Positions 23,901 through 35,076 of a stretch of 64,000 nucleotides of DNA are shown one piece after another. The stretch spans positions 310,878,031-310,942,030 of the forward strand of contig OX465600.1 in the NCBI GenBank assembly GCA_950022295.1, in the 5' to 3' direction. Under the pieces are notes generated by a model that was given only the letters and a program-made list of their open reading frames with translations, was not told the origin of the DNA and searched no databases. The number at the start of each line of letters is the position of its first letter. Position 1 is the first letter of the stretch. Source of the stretch: Bromus sterilis (Eukaryota; Streptophyta; Magnoliopsida; Poales; Poaceae). The translations under genes and the position numbers were made by a program.

Positions 23901-24007
23901 CCGCGTCGATCGCTGTACATCCATCGCATCCGTGCTTCGATATGCGTCATATAATTATCCATTACAATAACTTCGTGAATAGTGAAAAGACCACTATATA
24001 TGCACAC
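20955..24007 (-). pseudogene. TNP2-type CACTA transposase, broken
   Basis: Minus strand. The N-terminal transposase-associated domain (RWMYSDRRGSEFITNL, then CPCIDC) lies at about 23,920-23,700. The Transposase_21/TNP2 core follows (WFGLSTDGMNPFGEQ at about 23,250, then WPVTLCIYNLPPW). A DUF4218 block is at about 22,190-21,800 (FFNIMTHLLVHLVDEI) and a DUF4216-like block at about 21,420-21,200 (CSWVNMNGDGVKVD). The C-terminal stretch ends DAPWLRPKKRS before a TAA at 20,955-20,957. The gene is broken by TAA at 23,681-23,683, an internal deletion near 23,270 that removes the middle of the N-terminal half, TGA at 22,198-22,200 (CGA to TGA fits the context), and a frame change near 21,155. TNP2 would bind the ends and cut the element. 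A TATA-like CTATATAAG lies near 24,214-24,222 on this strand. Confidence 0.88.
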
Positions 24008-24225
24008 GTGCAGTGTTTTTGTATCAGTTACAGATGGAGAAGATAAGGTTGCTAACCTCGGCCGAGGATACGGTGTTCTGAGGACCTAAGTGTGGCTCGG
24101 ACATTTCGTCGAACACCTGGTGTGCAATCAAAGGAAAAAAATTCTAGCACCCACCCCACCCCAACACAATCCTGAAATTTTTTGAGGCAAAATGGCAAAG
24201 TGCTGGTTGGGGGCTTATATAGCCA

Positions 24226-24370
24226 GGGCAACAGTCCCGATTTTTGCCAACAACCAGGACCAATGCCCCGTAGTGCGCCACGTGTTGGTCGCCAGAGCAT
24301 TGGTCCCGGTTTGTGGCAACAACCGGGACCGTTGCCCGGCATCGGTCCCGGTTCTGAAATGAACCGGGAG
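24226..24370. repeat. CACTA right subterminal repeat cluster
   Basis: Inverted motifs AACAACCGGGACC, GGTCCCGGTT and GAACCGGGAGCAATGCC, matching the left-end cluster in kind, lie directly upstream of the TNP2 TATA-like box. Confidence 0.75.
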
Positions 24371-24416
24371 CAATGCCTTTTTTGGGCTGGACGAAAGGGG
24401 GGTCTGTCCACTAGTG

Positions 24417-24436
24417 TGACCTGGAAGCATACAACA
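24417..24436 (-). mobile_element. Outer end of the interrupted copia-like LTR
   Basis: After the TGA target duplication the sequence runs to CATACAACA, giving a minus-strand LTR start of TGTTGTATGC. Together with 12,468-12,655 it makes an LTR of about 208 bp with TG...CA ends. Confidence 0.5.
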
Positions 24437-24490
24437 ACGTCCAGCTTTGCTTTTCCTATATACCACTATCTTCCTGTTTACAAAATACAA

Positions 24491-25029
24491 ATCAACCAGA
24501 TCAAACATGCAACTATCAGCATGAAGTCATTGGAACAGACAAATCTGCATGAAGTCACTTTTCCATCAAAATTGCTTTTGTTGGTACATCTTTTCCTCAC
24601 ATTAAAACCTATGTAACCCCATATTCTACCCAAAACAACCAAGCCTCATCCGAATCTCTGAATCTCATATCAACTTGAGGTATCATCTTGCTATTTTTCT
24701 GCCATTGCACAACAATTTCACAATTGCATACTGCCCCAATTCTGCAAAAAATCAATAAATACATGTATACAATTAGTGGCGTACCAATATGGTTACTAAG
24801 AAATACAATAAAATATGCCCTTCTTTGGCTATTAGAGGTGTGTAACTTTTACTTTCTGAAAAAAAATAACATCAGTATTCTGGCATGTTCAAAGTTAATC
24901 ATGTTTAGAGATGTATTAAACAAAATAGATGAGTGTGTATCCGATTAGTATGCCTTGCAAAATCTGAAAAATCTAACAGGTTTGCCCAATCACCACTATT
25001 GTCAATGATTGAGCCAAACCACAACCATC
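24491..25029 (+). repeat. 539-bp repeat, copy A
   Basis: Same orientation and near-continuous match to 46,616-47,143, from ATCAACCAGATCAAACATGC to CCAAACCACAACCATC, with scattered substitutions and small indels. No coding potential or terminal repeats recognised; an unclassified dispersed repeat. Confidence 0.85.
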
Positions 25030-26950
25030 GTCAATGATTGTATATCGGTTGCGGATCGGTAAATGATGTGTAACTGGGTCGCGTGCGGGGTATCGGTTGC
25101 GAATGGGTAGTTGAAATGCAACTGTGCCGGTTTAGTGATAAAAACTCGTTGTGGTCGGCGTGATACAACAACTACCACAAAGAAAAAAGAAAAAAAACCG
25201 TAAAAAAACGAGTTGCAGTTCGGTGGTCGACTTGAAACCGTGTCATGGGTGGGGTTGGTATATCGATTGCGGATCGGTAGATGATGTGCAACTGGGTCGC
25301 GTGTATCGGTAGTTGAAGTGCAACATTTTAGTTGTGTATAAAGGAATGGAGTTTCAACTAGACAAAATTGATGATAAGAAATGGATCCTGACTAGAGATG
25401 TAGTTGAACTTGTAACTATAATTAAAAAAATGGATTGAGCTTTAGTTGCATGTTAAAAATGGATTTGCAACTGGGCCAAAATAAATGAATCTCCTGATAT
25501 GAAATAGTGATAGGCATTCCACTGGCAATCACGAAGAAAATTATTTAATCTTTACAAAAATTTCATAAATTTAAAATCAATAAATCTAAAAGAAAAGATA
25601 AAAAAGAAGCAGAATGGAAAAGAAAAAATAAAAATAAAAAAATAAAACAAAAAATCCAAAGATGAAAAAAGAATGAGAGTGAGAAGAGAGAGTGGGAACG
25701 GGATGACTTAGATGCTTCTGAACAGTAAAACCAATTCGCAAAAGGCATGAACCTATCACGAAACAAAACTAGTACAAGCAAAAAATATAGTTCGGTTTTC
25801 CCGCGTGGCCCATCAACGAACAAATAAAACGCAAAAATAAAAGGCCCTACAAATAACGATTTGAGCATTGAACGCGGTACCTCCTCATCGCTCATACACG
25901 AAAACAAAAGCATTGATGAGTTCCAATGGTCCAGCACTTAGATGTGACATCCTTAAAAAACATCTAGATGCTAGTTAGCAAATCCCATTTTCTTTTATAT
26001 TTTTTCTCTATTTTCTTTGGCTTTCAATTAATTTCGTCTTTTTTTGGTTTTTTTGCGTCTCCTGATCCTTCTTTCAGTTCTAATCTTCTCAAATTTAGTG
26101 CGTTTATTCAATGGTTTTGTTTCTATTTTTATAGACGTCTAGTTTTTTCCAATACACATTGTATATTTTACATATTCTTGTGGACCATTTTTTTATACAT
26201 GTTGAATATTTTTCAAATAAATAATTTATATTTTTTAAAATAGATACTAAAAATAAAGCTTAATCATTTTTTAAATACATGTTGTACGTTTTTTTGAATG
26301 GCATAAAATTATTTATAAACTATGTGAACTTTTAACATTCCATAACATTTTTTAAAATGTTATGAACATATTTTTTAAATGAGTTTTTTTTAAATGTGAT
26401 ATGAATTTTTAGTGGAAAGAAATACTTTTGCTATTGTATTAACATTTTAACAATCTCACGAAGACTTTTTGGTACACACCAAATATTTTTGAAATACTGG
26501 ATGTACAGTTTTTTCAAATACATGTTAGAAAAGTCAAATACAAGTTATACCTTCTTCAGCCCGCAAAAAATAACTTCTTCAAATACAGGTTGAACATTTT
26601 ATTTATTAGCATGAAAGGTCTTATTTAAACTAAAAGAATAAAGGTGTACATTGTATAATTGTTTTAAATTTCATGGACATGTTTTATAAATGCGTGAAAA
26701 TTCATTAAGTGTCACATACAATTTTTAATGGCACAAAACATGTTTTATGAATTATAAAAATGCAATTTTAGTATTTGTAAAATCTCATAAACATTTTTTT
26801 TATTTTTTCAAGTATGTTGATAGATTTTTAAATAAGTAAGTGGTTTGCAATTTGTGCATAACATCAATTGTTGGGAATTCGTTAACAATTTTGGAAAAAG
26901 GCGCTTTAATTTATGTATAATTGTTTTAAAGTACGTCTGACATTGTACGC
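25030..26950. other. AT-rich intergenic DNA with a local repeat
   Basis: A block with TATCGGTTGCGGATCGGTA and GCAACTGGGTCGCGTG occurs at about 25,040-25,130 and again at 25,258-25,326. The rest is AT-rich with degenerate motifs such as ACATGTTGAA and TTTTAAAAT, common in grass spacer DNA. No gene seen. Confidence 0.45.
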
Positions 26951-26969
26951 ATTATGGGTTACGTTCAGC

Positions 26970-28118
26970 TAGTATTTTTGGGTTTTCACAAAGAAAACCT
27001 TAGAAATTTCATGAAATTTTAAAAAGCAATAATAATATACGGGGATACTTGTCATGGTGATGTGAGTGTGTGGAAAAATATTTGGGTCCATTTGATGGAT
27101 GTGAAAAAAGTGCTTTGAGACTGGTCCTTCCAACCTATCCGAACTATCACCTTTGAACATGGTTTATTTTGTTTCCATGCATTGAATAATATAATTTTTT
27201 ACCAGAAGTTGGGCATGCCCATGTAACCCTCCATGCAAAAATTGGGGTCCGTTAGATGAATGTGAAAAAAAAATGCTTTGAAACTAGCCCGTCTGGCCTA
27301 CAGAACCACCATCTTTGAATGTGGTGTAATTTTAACATGCATAAAATGATATAAAGTTTTACCAGGAGGTGGGCATGCCCATGGTAATCCTCCATGCAAA
27401 ATTTAAACTAATTCGAAGAACGCACGTACGTTGCACCACGTTTGGCTAGTATTTCATGTTTTTTTTCACAGGAAAACCCCTATAAATTCATGAAATGTAA
27501 AAAGGCAATGAAAATTTTGCATGACTCCTTAGCATGGTAATGCGAGTGTGTGGAAAATAATTAAGTCCATTTTATTGATGTGAAAAATGTGTTTTGAGAC
27601 TGGCCCTTTTGGAATGCACGAACCATCAACTTTGAATATGATGTATTTTTTTTCATGCATGGAATGATACCAAATCTATAATACCTAAATAGCTCATCCG
27701 CACTATCTTATTTCTCTTGACATGCAAGCATGTCATATCACCACCCAATTATTGTGAGATACATCCCACTATAACACGCAACCATGCATGAGACAAGACC
27801 CACCATCACATGCAACCATGCATGGAAAATATTTTTCATTCTACTACTATACGTACATTCAATAAATGGTTGACAACTATATGTAATCTTAAATATAATA
27901 GGTTGTATGTATTTCAGAATTTTGATTCATGTGTTATTAATCTAAATATTTAAAAGTCACATAGTCAAATTTCATTGAATATACGACAACCGATTCCCGT
28001 GGCAAGGCGCAGGGTAACATCTAGTTTTACCCGTAGGTGGGCATGCACATATTAACCCTTCAATCAAAGTTTGAACGAATTCAAACTCCGTATGCACGTT
28101 GCGTCGAGTTCGGCTAGT
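26970..28118 (+). repeat. Tandem array of a roughly 320-bp unit
   Basis: Unit 1 (26,970-27,446) and unit 2 (27,447-28,118) each begin TATTT after GCTAG. They run through TGTGAAAA...TGCTTTGA(G/A)AC and GGTGGGCATGCCCAT and end CGTTGC...GTT(C/T)GGCTAG. Unit 1 contains an extra internal duplication of about 155 bp (27,080-27,237 repeated at 27,238-27,400). Unit 2 is split by a 350-bp insertion. A third unit begins at 28,119 but is lost after about 30 bases. Confidence 0.65.
27675..28024 (+). mobile_element. Small non-autonomous Helitron-like element
   Basis: It begins TCTATAATACC directly after an A and ends ACATCTAG directly before a T, the A|T insertion and TC...CTRR ends of Helitrons. Just inside the 3' end CCCGTGGCAAGGCGCAGGG is a decayed hairpin. 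Comparison with the neighbouring unit (GATATAAAGTTTTACC uninterrupted) shows the empty site. Confidence 0.65.
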
Positions 28119-28124
28119 ATTTAA

Positions 28125-29888
28125 AAAATAAATCACCAGAAAACCACTAGAATTCCGCGCGCGACAATGGGCCGGCCCAGTAGGGCGGCCTCTTGTTCCT
28201 GGTGCCGTCTATTTGACGCTACTCGCTCTCCCTGAATGTACGAAAAACCTTTTTTGATGCTTATTAGGTCAAACAGTCATTGTTTCGCAAAGACGTGATC
28301 GATACTAGTGAACATGGGAGAACCCACTTTAATTTCTCAAAGATTGCCCTTGTTTTTGCAAAATTGATCAGATTTTCAAAATTTATTATCAATTTTGAAA
28401 AATTGGTTGCAATTTCAAAAAATAGTATAGTTTCAGATTTGTTCGTTTTAAAAGATGCTCATAATTCCAACTTTTGTTCTCGGTTTTCTAAATTGGTTAA
28501 TAATTTCAAAATTTCTTCCTTTTTTAAAGTTTTTTGTTTTTCAAAAAATCACATTTTCAAAAAAATTGTCACAATTTTGGAAAATGTTCGCGTTTAAAAA
28601 ACTGCGTTCAAATTTCTAGAAGTTTCAAATATGCCGCTTTGCATAGTAATAAATATTCAGTGCTGCTAAATTGTCAAGAAAGCTTGCTTAAACTAGTTGT
28701 TTGTCTCGTTTGCTTGAACATAAGAGATCATGTGTTCAAGTATTCCTTAGGCAGTATTTTTGCGTTTTTACACTGTTTCAATACGTTGCTGGGCCGTCCC
28801 AGTTGATTGCGTCGAGGTACGCCCTTTCGGCATCCGTACAATTAGTATTGAAAGGTTCATATTACCCTTTATTCATCTAGTTAGGGGGGGGGGGGGGTGT
28901 ACCGAGGTGCGCCTCATGGTTTTCACTTGAGAGGTCACTCATATGGGGGCGTGAATAGAAGTACTCAAATAAAGCATGTAAATTTTCATCAAAAATTGCA
29001 TTCTTTTGGATTAATTTAGAATGAGTTTAGATATGTAAATAGCAGAGAGAACAGTTGAGAAAGGTTTGCTTGAGCAATGTCGTGTTTACTCCAAAAAGAT
29101 TAGTTTTGTTGGGTTTGCTAATTTACAATCGCTGATCTCAACCTTCACAAGCAATGGAAATGTTCAATCTGGAGGCACACAAGCATTTTCCCTAGCAGAT
29201 GAGATGTTTCACGGTGTTCGGTGAAGAATCATGAACACCGTTTCATTGTACTCCATCCACAATTTACAGAGCGTACGTGTGTCCCTAAGTTATCAATTTG
29301 ATCAACGTAACACAAGATATATATTATTAAAAAAAATTGTAGTTATGTTGGTCAAATTAATGATCTAGGGGCATGCACACGCGCTGTAAACTATGAAGGA
29401 GGGATTATGTGTATACTTAATCCATGTATGTTTTAGTTGATAACAAATATTGTGTGTGCGCACGAACAATATATTTAATCCGTGCATAACAATTTTGGCC
29501 TCATGTTTGCCTCGTTTAAGAGCAACTATTGTACATAGCCCAATTTTGTCTGGCTTAAGAGTGATGTATCATGTAAAACATACATACTCGTTTGGCATAT
29601 ACAAGATAATTAATTTGATTTTTCTTGTACAGAACATCGATAGAATTTCATTAGTCAGTTGCCATGTTCTAGCAATTCATGTGAATGTCCTTTCCTCCTT
29701 AATCATGTACACCGTTTTGACTTTATATTCAACGCATTGTGTTTTCCTCCTTAACATTTTTGTAGTGTTCTCATGCCCTGTCTGCCCGTTCATGCGCGGT
29801 ATACATTTGCATTCTTGTAATCTTACATAGGTGAACTTGTACATGCACGGACATGTTGATTGGTTACTAGTGGAGGAAATATCAAGCG
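28125..29888. other. AT-rich intergenic DNA
   Basis: Long runs of degenerate TTTCAAAA motifs at 28,320-28,600 and a G tract at about 28,885-28,897. Short frames lack any family signature. No gene or element boundary recognised before the gypsy LTR. Confidence 0.4.
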
Positions 29889-32552
29889 GGTATTGTAACA
29901 TCCCAATTTTTTAAATTTGGATGTTAATAGATCATCATATGCATCTTATGCTGCTTCCGCATTTTTCCGAAGTTTAAAAATATTTTTAACATTTTTTAAC
30001 ACGTGGCAGTTCGCTGGAGAGGATATAAAAGGACTTATCCCCATTTTTAAATTGTTGGAAAATAGTTTAAAATATTTTTGAGAGACTTTTTAAATTTACT
30101 TTGGGGTTATAAATAACTTTTAAAAACATTTTGGGAATTTATTTATGCTCCGGAAAAGTTTCAAAATCATTTTCGGTATTTTTAAAATGCCAGAAAAGTA
30201 TTTAAAAATATTTTAAAATAAGTTGCAAAGTTTTTATTTTTATTTAATATTTTGGTAAAGCCAAAAATTCAATTTTATTATTTTAAAAATGTTGGCGAAG
30301 ACGGAAATTAAAAATAATATCCAGTGATTTTTCTAAAATTATTTTGGGCCTAATGGGTCGTTCTGTTTTTTTTTTCGCATGACCGAATTTGTTTTTATTT
30401 CGGATTAAAACAAACTCGGCGGATCGGGTTATAAATACCCGCGTACCCGCGGGTTTTAGGGTTTTCGCCCGCGAACCCGATACGTCAAGCGCCGCCGCCG
30501 CCGTCCGCCGCCGCCGCCCCTCGCCGGTGAGCCCCGCCGCCCCACCGTCCCGCCGACCCCTCGCCGAGGCCGCCGCGCGCCGCCGGGCCGCTGGCCGAAG
30601 CCGCCGCCGCCGGAATCCGGCCAGATCCGGATTCAAATCCGCGGGACCCGCCGCCGACGCCGACATCATCGCCGGAATCTCGCCGGAGTTCGTTTTTTTT
30701 TCGTCGCCGGTGAGCACATCGCGCAGCCCCGCCTCCCTAGCCGCCGTCCCGGCCGCCTAGCCGCCGCGCCGCCACCCCAGCCCGCGCCGCCGCCGCTTGG
30801 CCGAGGCCGCCCCCGCGCGTCCCAGACCGCCGCGCCCCCCCGGCGCGTCCCCGCCGCCGCCGCCTGGCGCCGCGCCGCCGGCCGGAGCAGCCGGACCCGC
30901 CGCCGTAGCCGTGCCCCATGGCCATGGCCGTCGGGCCTTGGAGGAGAAGGAAAGAAATCACGTTGGAAAAAAAAACCAGTCCAGATCTGGTCAACCGTCG
31001 GCCAGGGACCCGATCGCGTTTTCTGTGTTATTTTATTTACAGATAGGTCCTTTTTGCAGTATAGACCCCGATTTCACCCGGTACCGTTTTCGCGAGTACT
31101 TTTTAAACGTAGCTCGGAATCGAGTGATTCCAGTTGCGTTGCGACCGTGGCAAAATTTTCTAGCCAGTAGACTAAGTTTTACAGAAGTTTGAAGTTTTCA
31201 AATTTGAATCCAAATTTGAACTTCCGGTAGCCGTATCTTTTAAACGGTGCGCCCGTTTGCGCCGTTTCTTTTTGCGTTGGTTTTATTTTGACCAGTACTT
31301 TAAGTTTATCTACTGTTAGGCAAGTTTTTCTACTGTTATTTTTATGTTTATTAATGTTTGTGCATTTTTGTATTGAGTATATGTTAATTGGTGCTATGTT
31401 TGCTCGTATAGATTGTCCGGAGTGCGCCGCCTCGTTTTTTGAGGATTGTGATCGTCAGGAACAACAAGAAGGCAAGTGATGCTTTGACCATACTCATACC
31501 TATATTTTCTATATGCATTATGTTAAGACTATCACCCTATTGCATGATAGGTAGTTTACTTTACTGTTGCTGCAAAACCAGTTAGGATAGCCACATGTCT
31601 TGACTTGAAATTGTAGATCAACCTAGCCGTGTTGTTACTTTATTGCTATGCTTTGTAGACGTGGTTGGGTTGTGAGAATTCATGGAGTGTATGTGAGCTA
31701 TTTAATAATTTGTGTAGCAACTTCATAATAAATAGAAATCACTTTTGGACGGGCGGGTTGCATCCCGGTGGCTGTGCCTTGTCTAAGGATAGTGCCGGGG
31801 TTAAATGCACCCAATGGTTGTTTTGGTGGTGAACCGGGTGCGACATGGTGTCTACCCTCTGAACGCAGTGGGCGCCGTCCAGGCTCAAAAAGATCAGACA
31901 TGCAATATCACTAGTAGCTTCCGTGTACAGCCACTGGCTATATGGGCTCTGGCTTAGCACGAGTACGTTGTGGGGAACCTGGCCCTGGTAGCTAGCTGAT
32001 GTAGATGTGTGTTAGGTGTACCGGCTACCAAAGGGTGGAGGCAACCTCTTCAGAAAGGCTTTGTCTCAATCTTCGGGCTGAGTCCAGTGGGGAACGTGTA
32101 CAACCTCTGCAGAGCGTATAAACTGATCATGATTAGTCGTGTCTACGGTTACGGACGAACTTTGAGAAACTAGTCAGTACTGTTGATGAATGATCTTGAC
32201 AGATGAACACTTAATAATAACTTTGGTGGGAAAGAGTAGCATGGGTTGCTGTGTGTTTCAGATAGAATTCAACTTAAAATTTGACTAGTTTAGTTCAGGA
32301 GAAAATTGGCTTTCAGCAAAACAAAACCATAAGTCTTTCCTTTGACTCACCTTGCATGTAGCTGTAGGTCCTTTATATAAACTTTTCCGTGTCACTTGCC
32401 GTACAAATCAGATGTACTGACCCGTTGTCGGGCTGTAACCTTCGGTGTTGCAGGTTTTTCAGACGACCAGTAAGGTGCGTTTAGGGTTGCGGGTCTACAG
32501 TCAGCATGTTCGCTTGTGGATGTTGATGGGACTGCTCGTTACTTGCTTATGC

Positions 32553-34706
32553 TGTAGGAGATATGCCCTAGAGGCAATAATAAATGTTATTATTTATCCC
32601 CATGTTCCTAATTATGTTTATATTCCATGCTATAACTGCTATGGTTCTCGAGTCTGCAATAACCACGAGGCTCGGAGGAAGACTCATATGCACGTGTGGA
32701 ATAATAAACGGATAAAAAATATATATTCCTAGTCTCGCCTCTAAGACTAGCTCAAGTGTTGCATGATGGTTCTGTTTTCCTGATCATGGGCATGACTATG
32801 CCGGCAATTTTGAGGGCACAATGTTAGAAGAACATTTGTGTTGAATCGACCCAGATTGATGTTATGCTATGAGATACATTCGTCACCAGTTAATGGATTA
32901 TAACACAGAGAAAGTTGAGCGTTTGCATAATTCCTTAGACCATGAGAGTATCGAGTTCCTTCGTACTTGCTTCGTGAACTTTGGGGTTTGTTAAACGTCA
33001 TCTGTAAAAGGGTGGCTATTACGGCGGCTTACGGGTTCACGGAAAAGTATGACAAGGAACTAGGTAGCTCAAGATTGGGATTTGCTCCTCCGTCGATGGA
33101 GAGATATTCTTCGGGCCCTCTCGGTGTTACGGTATCCACCATCGTCTGGCTAGACACAGTGTGATTTGATCACAGGGATGCCGGAACGCGGGAACGAGAA
33201 AAGAGAACAATACTAGTAACGAGGTAACTGGCATAGTGGACAAGTGTTGATCCACGGGGATGCCGATAAGTCTCACCTCGGGTATTTGTAACATATCACG
33301 AAGCAACAGGAATAGCACACGGCAACTGGAGGTTCACTCGAATATTTATTCGTGTGGGTATAGGGGTCAATATGGGTGTCCACGGCTCCGATGTTGATCA
33401 TTGATCGGAAAGTGTTCCGGGTCATGTCTATACTTCACCGAACCTATAGGGTCACACGCTTAAGGGTCATCTATCTGCTGAATACTAGACAGGGAGTCTG
33501 AGAGAAAGTCACCGGAAAGGTTTCGGAGAAAACGGAAAAGTTCCGGAAAGAGAACACCGGAATAATTTCGGTAAAACCAAAAAGTTGTTTCGGAATATAT
33601 CATTAAGTCAAAATGGTTTCGGCACACGCCTGGAAATTCTTGGAGGGTGCCAGAATTGTTCTGGGAACTTCTGGGATTTTTCCAGAGAGAAAAAACCGGA
33701 AATGTTCCGGAGCTGCCGGAACCGCTTTGGTTGCTTTTCGCAGATGAAAATCACTAATCCGGAATTGTTTCGGAACGCGTCCAAAATCCTTTTAGTGGGT
33801 ACTGGAATTTTTCTAAGACCTACAGAAAAGTTTCGGATTTTACGGTCGCAGATAAATGTCTTCATGAATAGTGGATACACTATTCATGATGATGCAGGCG
33901 ATGATGCAGCTTGCATGATGATGCAGGCGATGATGCAGCTTGCATGATGATGCAGGCGATGATGCAGCTTGCATGATGATGCAGGCGATGATGCAGCTTG
34001 CATGATGATGCAGGCGATGATGCAGCTTGCATGATGATGCAGGCAATGATGCAGTTTGGAGGGCATTTTGGGTTTTTCCCCATAGCCTCTCACCCTATAA
34101 ATAGGGGTGGAGAGGGGTCTCTCAAATCTGATCCAAGTTCTCACTTGAACTCTCAACAAGTGCCATTGCATGATCTGGCTTTCTTCTCTCCCTCCCACGA
34201 AATAGTTTCGTAGAGCCGAAAGGCTGTCTGGGTTCCGGTAGGAACTAGTTCTGGACGGCGAAGCCCTGCCGGATAGATGACACCGTATGTGTGCAACCCC
34301 GTAGAGAGGTCGTAGTTTCGATCTTTTGCCCGAGGGGCTGTTCGAGGGTCCTCCCGAAGGGCTGTCCAAATTATCGTTCGAGTTTCAAGGGTCCTCCCGA
34401 AGGGCTGTCCGAGTTACCGATCGAGTTTCGAGGGGCCTCCCGAAGGGCTGTCCGTGACATCGTCCGAGGGACTGTCCGACCGCCTCTCGGAGCGCTGTCC
34501 GAGGAGCAGACGAGGGAGGACATCCTCGCGGTTGGGAGGTTGTAAATCCTAGCTGCGGGGGTCTGCACCAACGATCTACATCGACTCTACTTCCGCTGCG
34601 CTACGAGTCGGTAACGATCAGATCAAAACCTTGTATGCAGTCTCCATAGTGGTCCTGGGCTGTTCGTAGTGCGGAAAATTTTTGTTTTCTGCCGCGTTCC
34701 CCTACA
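32553..34706. mobile_element. Solo-LTR-like insertion in gypsy 5' LTR
   Basis: It begins TGTAGGAGATATGCCC and ends CGTTCCCCTACA, so TGTAGG/CCTACA form inverted ends. TATGC flanks both sides (32,548-32,552 and 34,707-34,711) and occurs once at the matching point of the 3' LTR. At 2,154 bp with no PBS or coding region, it is best read as a solo LTR of a Triticeae LTR retrotransposon. Inside are many CCGGAA motifs, a 29-bp minisatellite and repeated CGAAGGGCTGTCC units at about 34,330-34,500. Confidence 0.85.
33888..34057. repeat. 29-bp minisatellite, about 6 copies
   Basis: GCAGGCGATGATGCAGCTTG recurs at 33,894, 33,923, 33,952, 33,981 and 34,010, and as a variant at 34,039: period 29. Units are identical except the last. 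It lies inside the solo-LTR-like insertion. Confidence 0.95.
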
Positions 34707-34910
34707 TATGCTTCCGCTATATTTATATTGAATAAGCTAGCCTTGAGCTATGCAACTTGTTATTTGTTTTACTCTGGATCATACGTTGTAATAATGATGC
34801 ACTTGTACTTTGATATACATCTATGATACTATGTGTGCCAGCGAGTTCGATCCAGGGACTGGCACTTGATCACAGAGACTTCAATTCTATGTGAATTGGG
34901 TCGTTACATA

Positions 34911-34922
34911 TGGTATCAGAGC
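34911..34922 (+). other. Primer-binding site (initiator Met tRNA)
   Basis: TGGTATCAGAGC, two bases after the 5' LTR end, is complementary to the 3' end of plant initiator methionine tRNA and primes minus-strand DNA synthesis. Confidence 0.85.
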
Positions 34923-35076
34923 AGTGTGTTGACTGTAGGACGTGACCCTAGAAAATGGATTAGAAAATCCATAGGAATAAAAATATTACTTTACATCACT
35001 CTGTCTTGTACTTACTTACCTTCTCTATCTCGTATTCATACCTATTCTTATCTTGCCTTTCCTCTCTTGATTTTAG

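Larger units (their letters stand above)
12656..24416 (-). mobile_element. CACTA (En/Spm) DNA transposon, 11.76 kb
   Basis: The left end is CACTAGTGGAGAGACCCCC and the right end, in reverse complement, CACTAGTGGACAGACCCCC. TGA flanks both ends (12,653-12,655 and 24,417-24,419), the 3-bp duplication expected of CACTA elements. Subterminal GGTCCCGGTT/AACCGGGACC motifs cluster at both ends. Both genes are on the minus strand: TNP2 transposase near the right end and a Transposase_24/Ulp1 gene toward the left. A 670-bp tandem array lies between. It inserted into a copia-like LTR. Several stop codons and a deletion in both genes indicate that this copy cannot supply its own transposase, although its ends look intact. 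Confidence 0.92.
29894..34908 (+). repeat. 5' LTR of gypsy element (interrupted)
   Basis: 5,015 bp, of which 2,154 bp plus a 5-bp duplication are a later insertion, leaving 2,856 bp, close to the 3' LTR. TATAAATA at 30,430-30,437 is a likely promoter, followed by a strongly GC-rich (CCGCCG) transcribed leader at 30,470-30,930. Open frames there are by-products of composition. Confidence 0.93.

Noticed and set aside
11916..24416. Treating the CACTA end at 11,916 as the left end of the large element
   Set aside because: The flank CAT does not match TGA after 24,416, whereas the end at 12,656 has a matching TGA and a better-matching terminal repeat.
30389..30994. Open frames in the GC-rich part of the gypsy 5' LTR (and 41,176-41,838 in the 3' LTR)
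   Set aside because: Pro/Arg/Ala-rich by composition, present in both LTRs with frame-changing indels, so non-coding leader.
33840..34369. Repeat peptide frames (SCKLHH type) and a CRISPR-like look of the 29-bp array
   Set aside because: Minisatellite translated in three frames; units are adjacent without unique spacers, and the genome is a plant.
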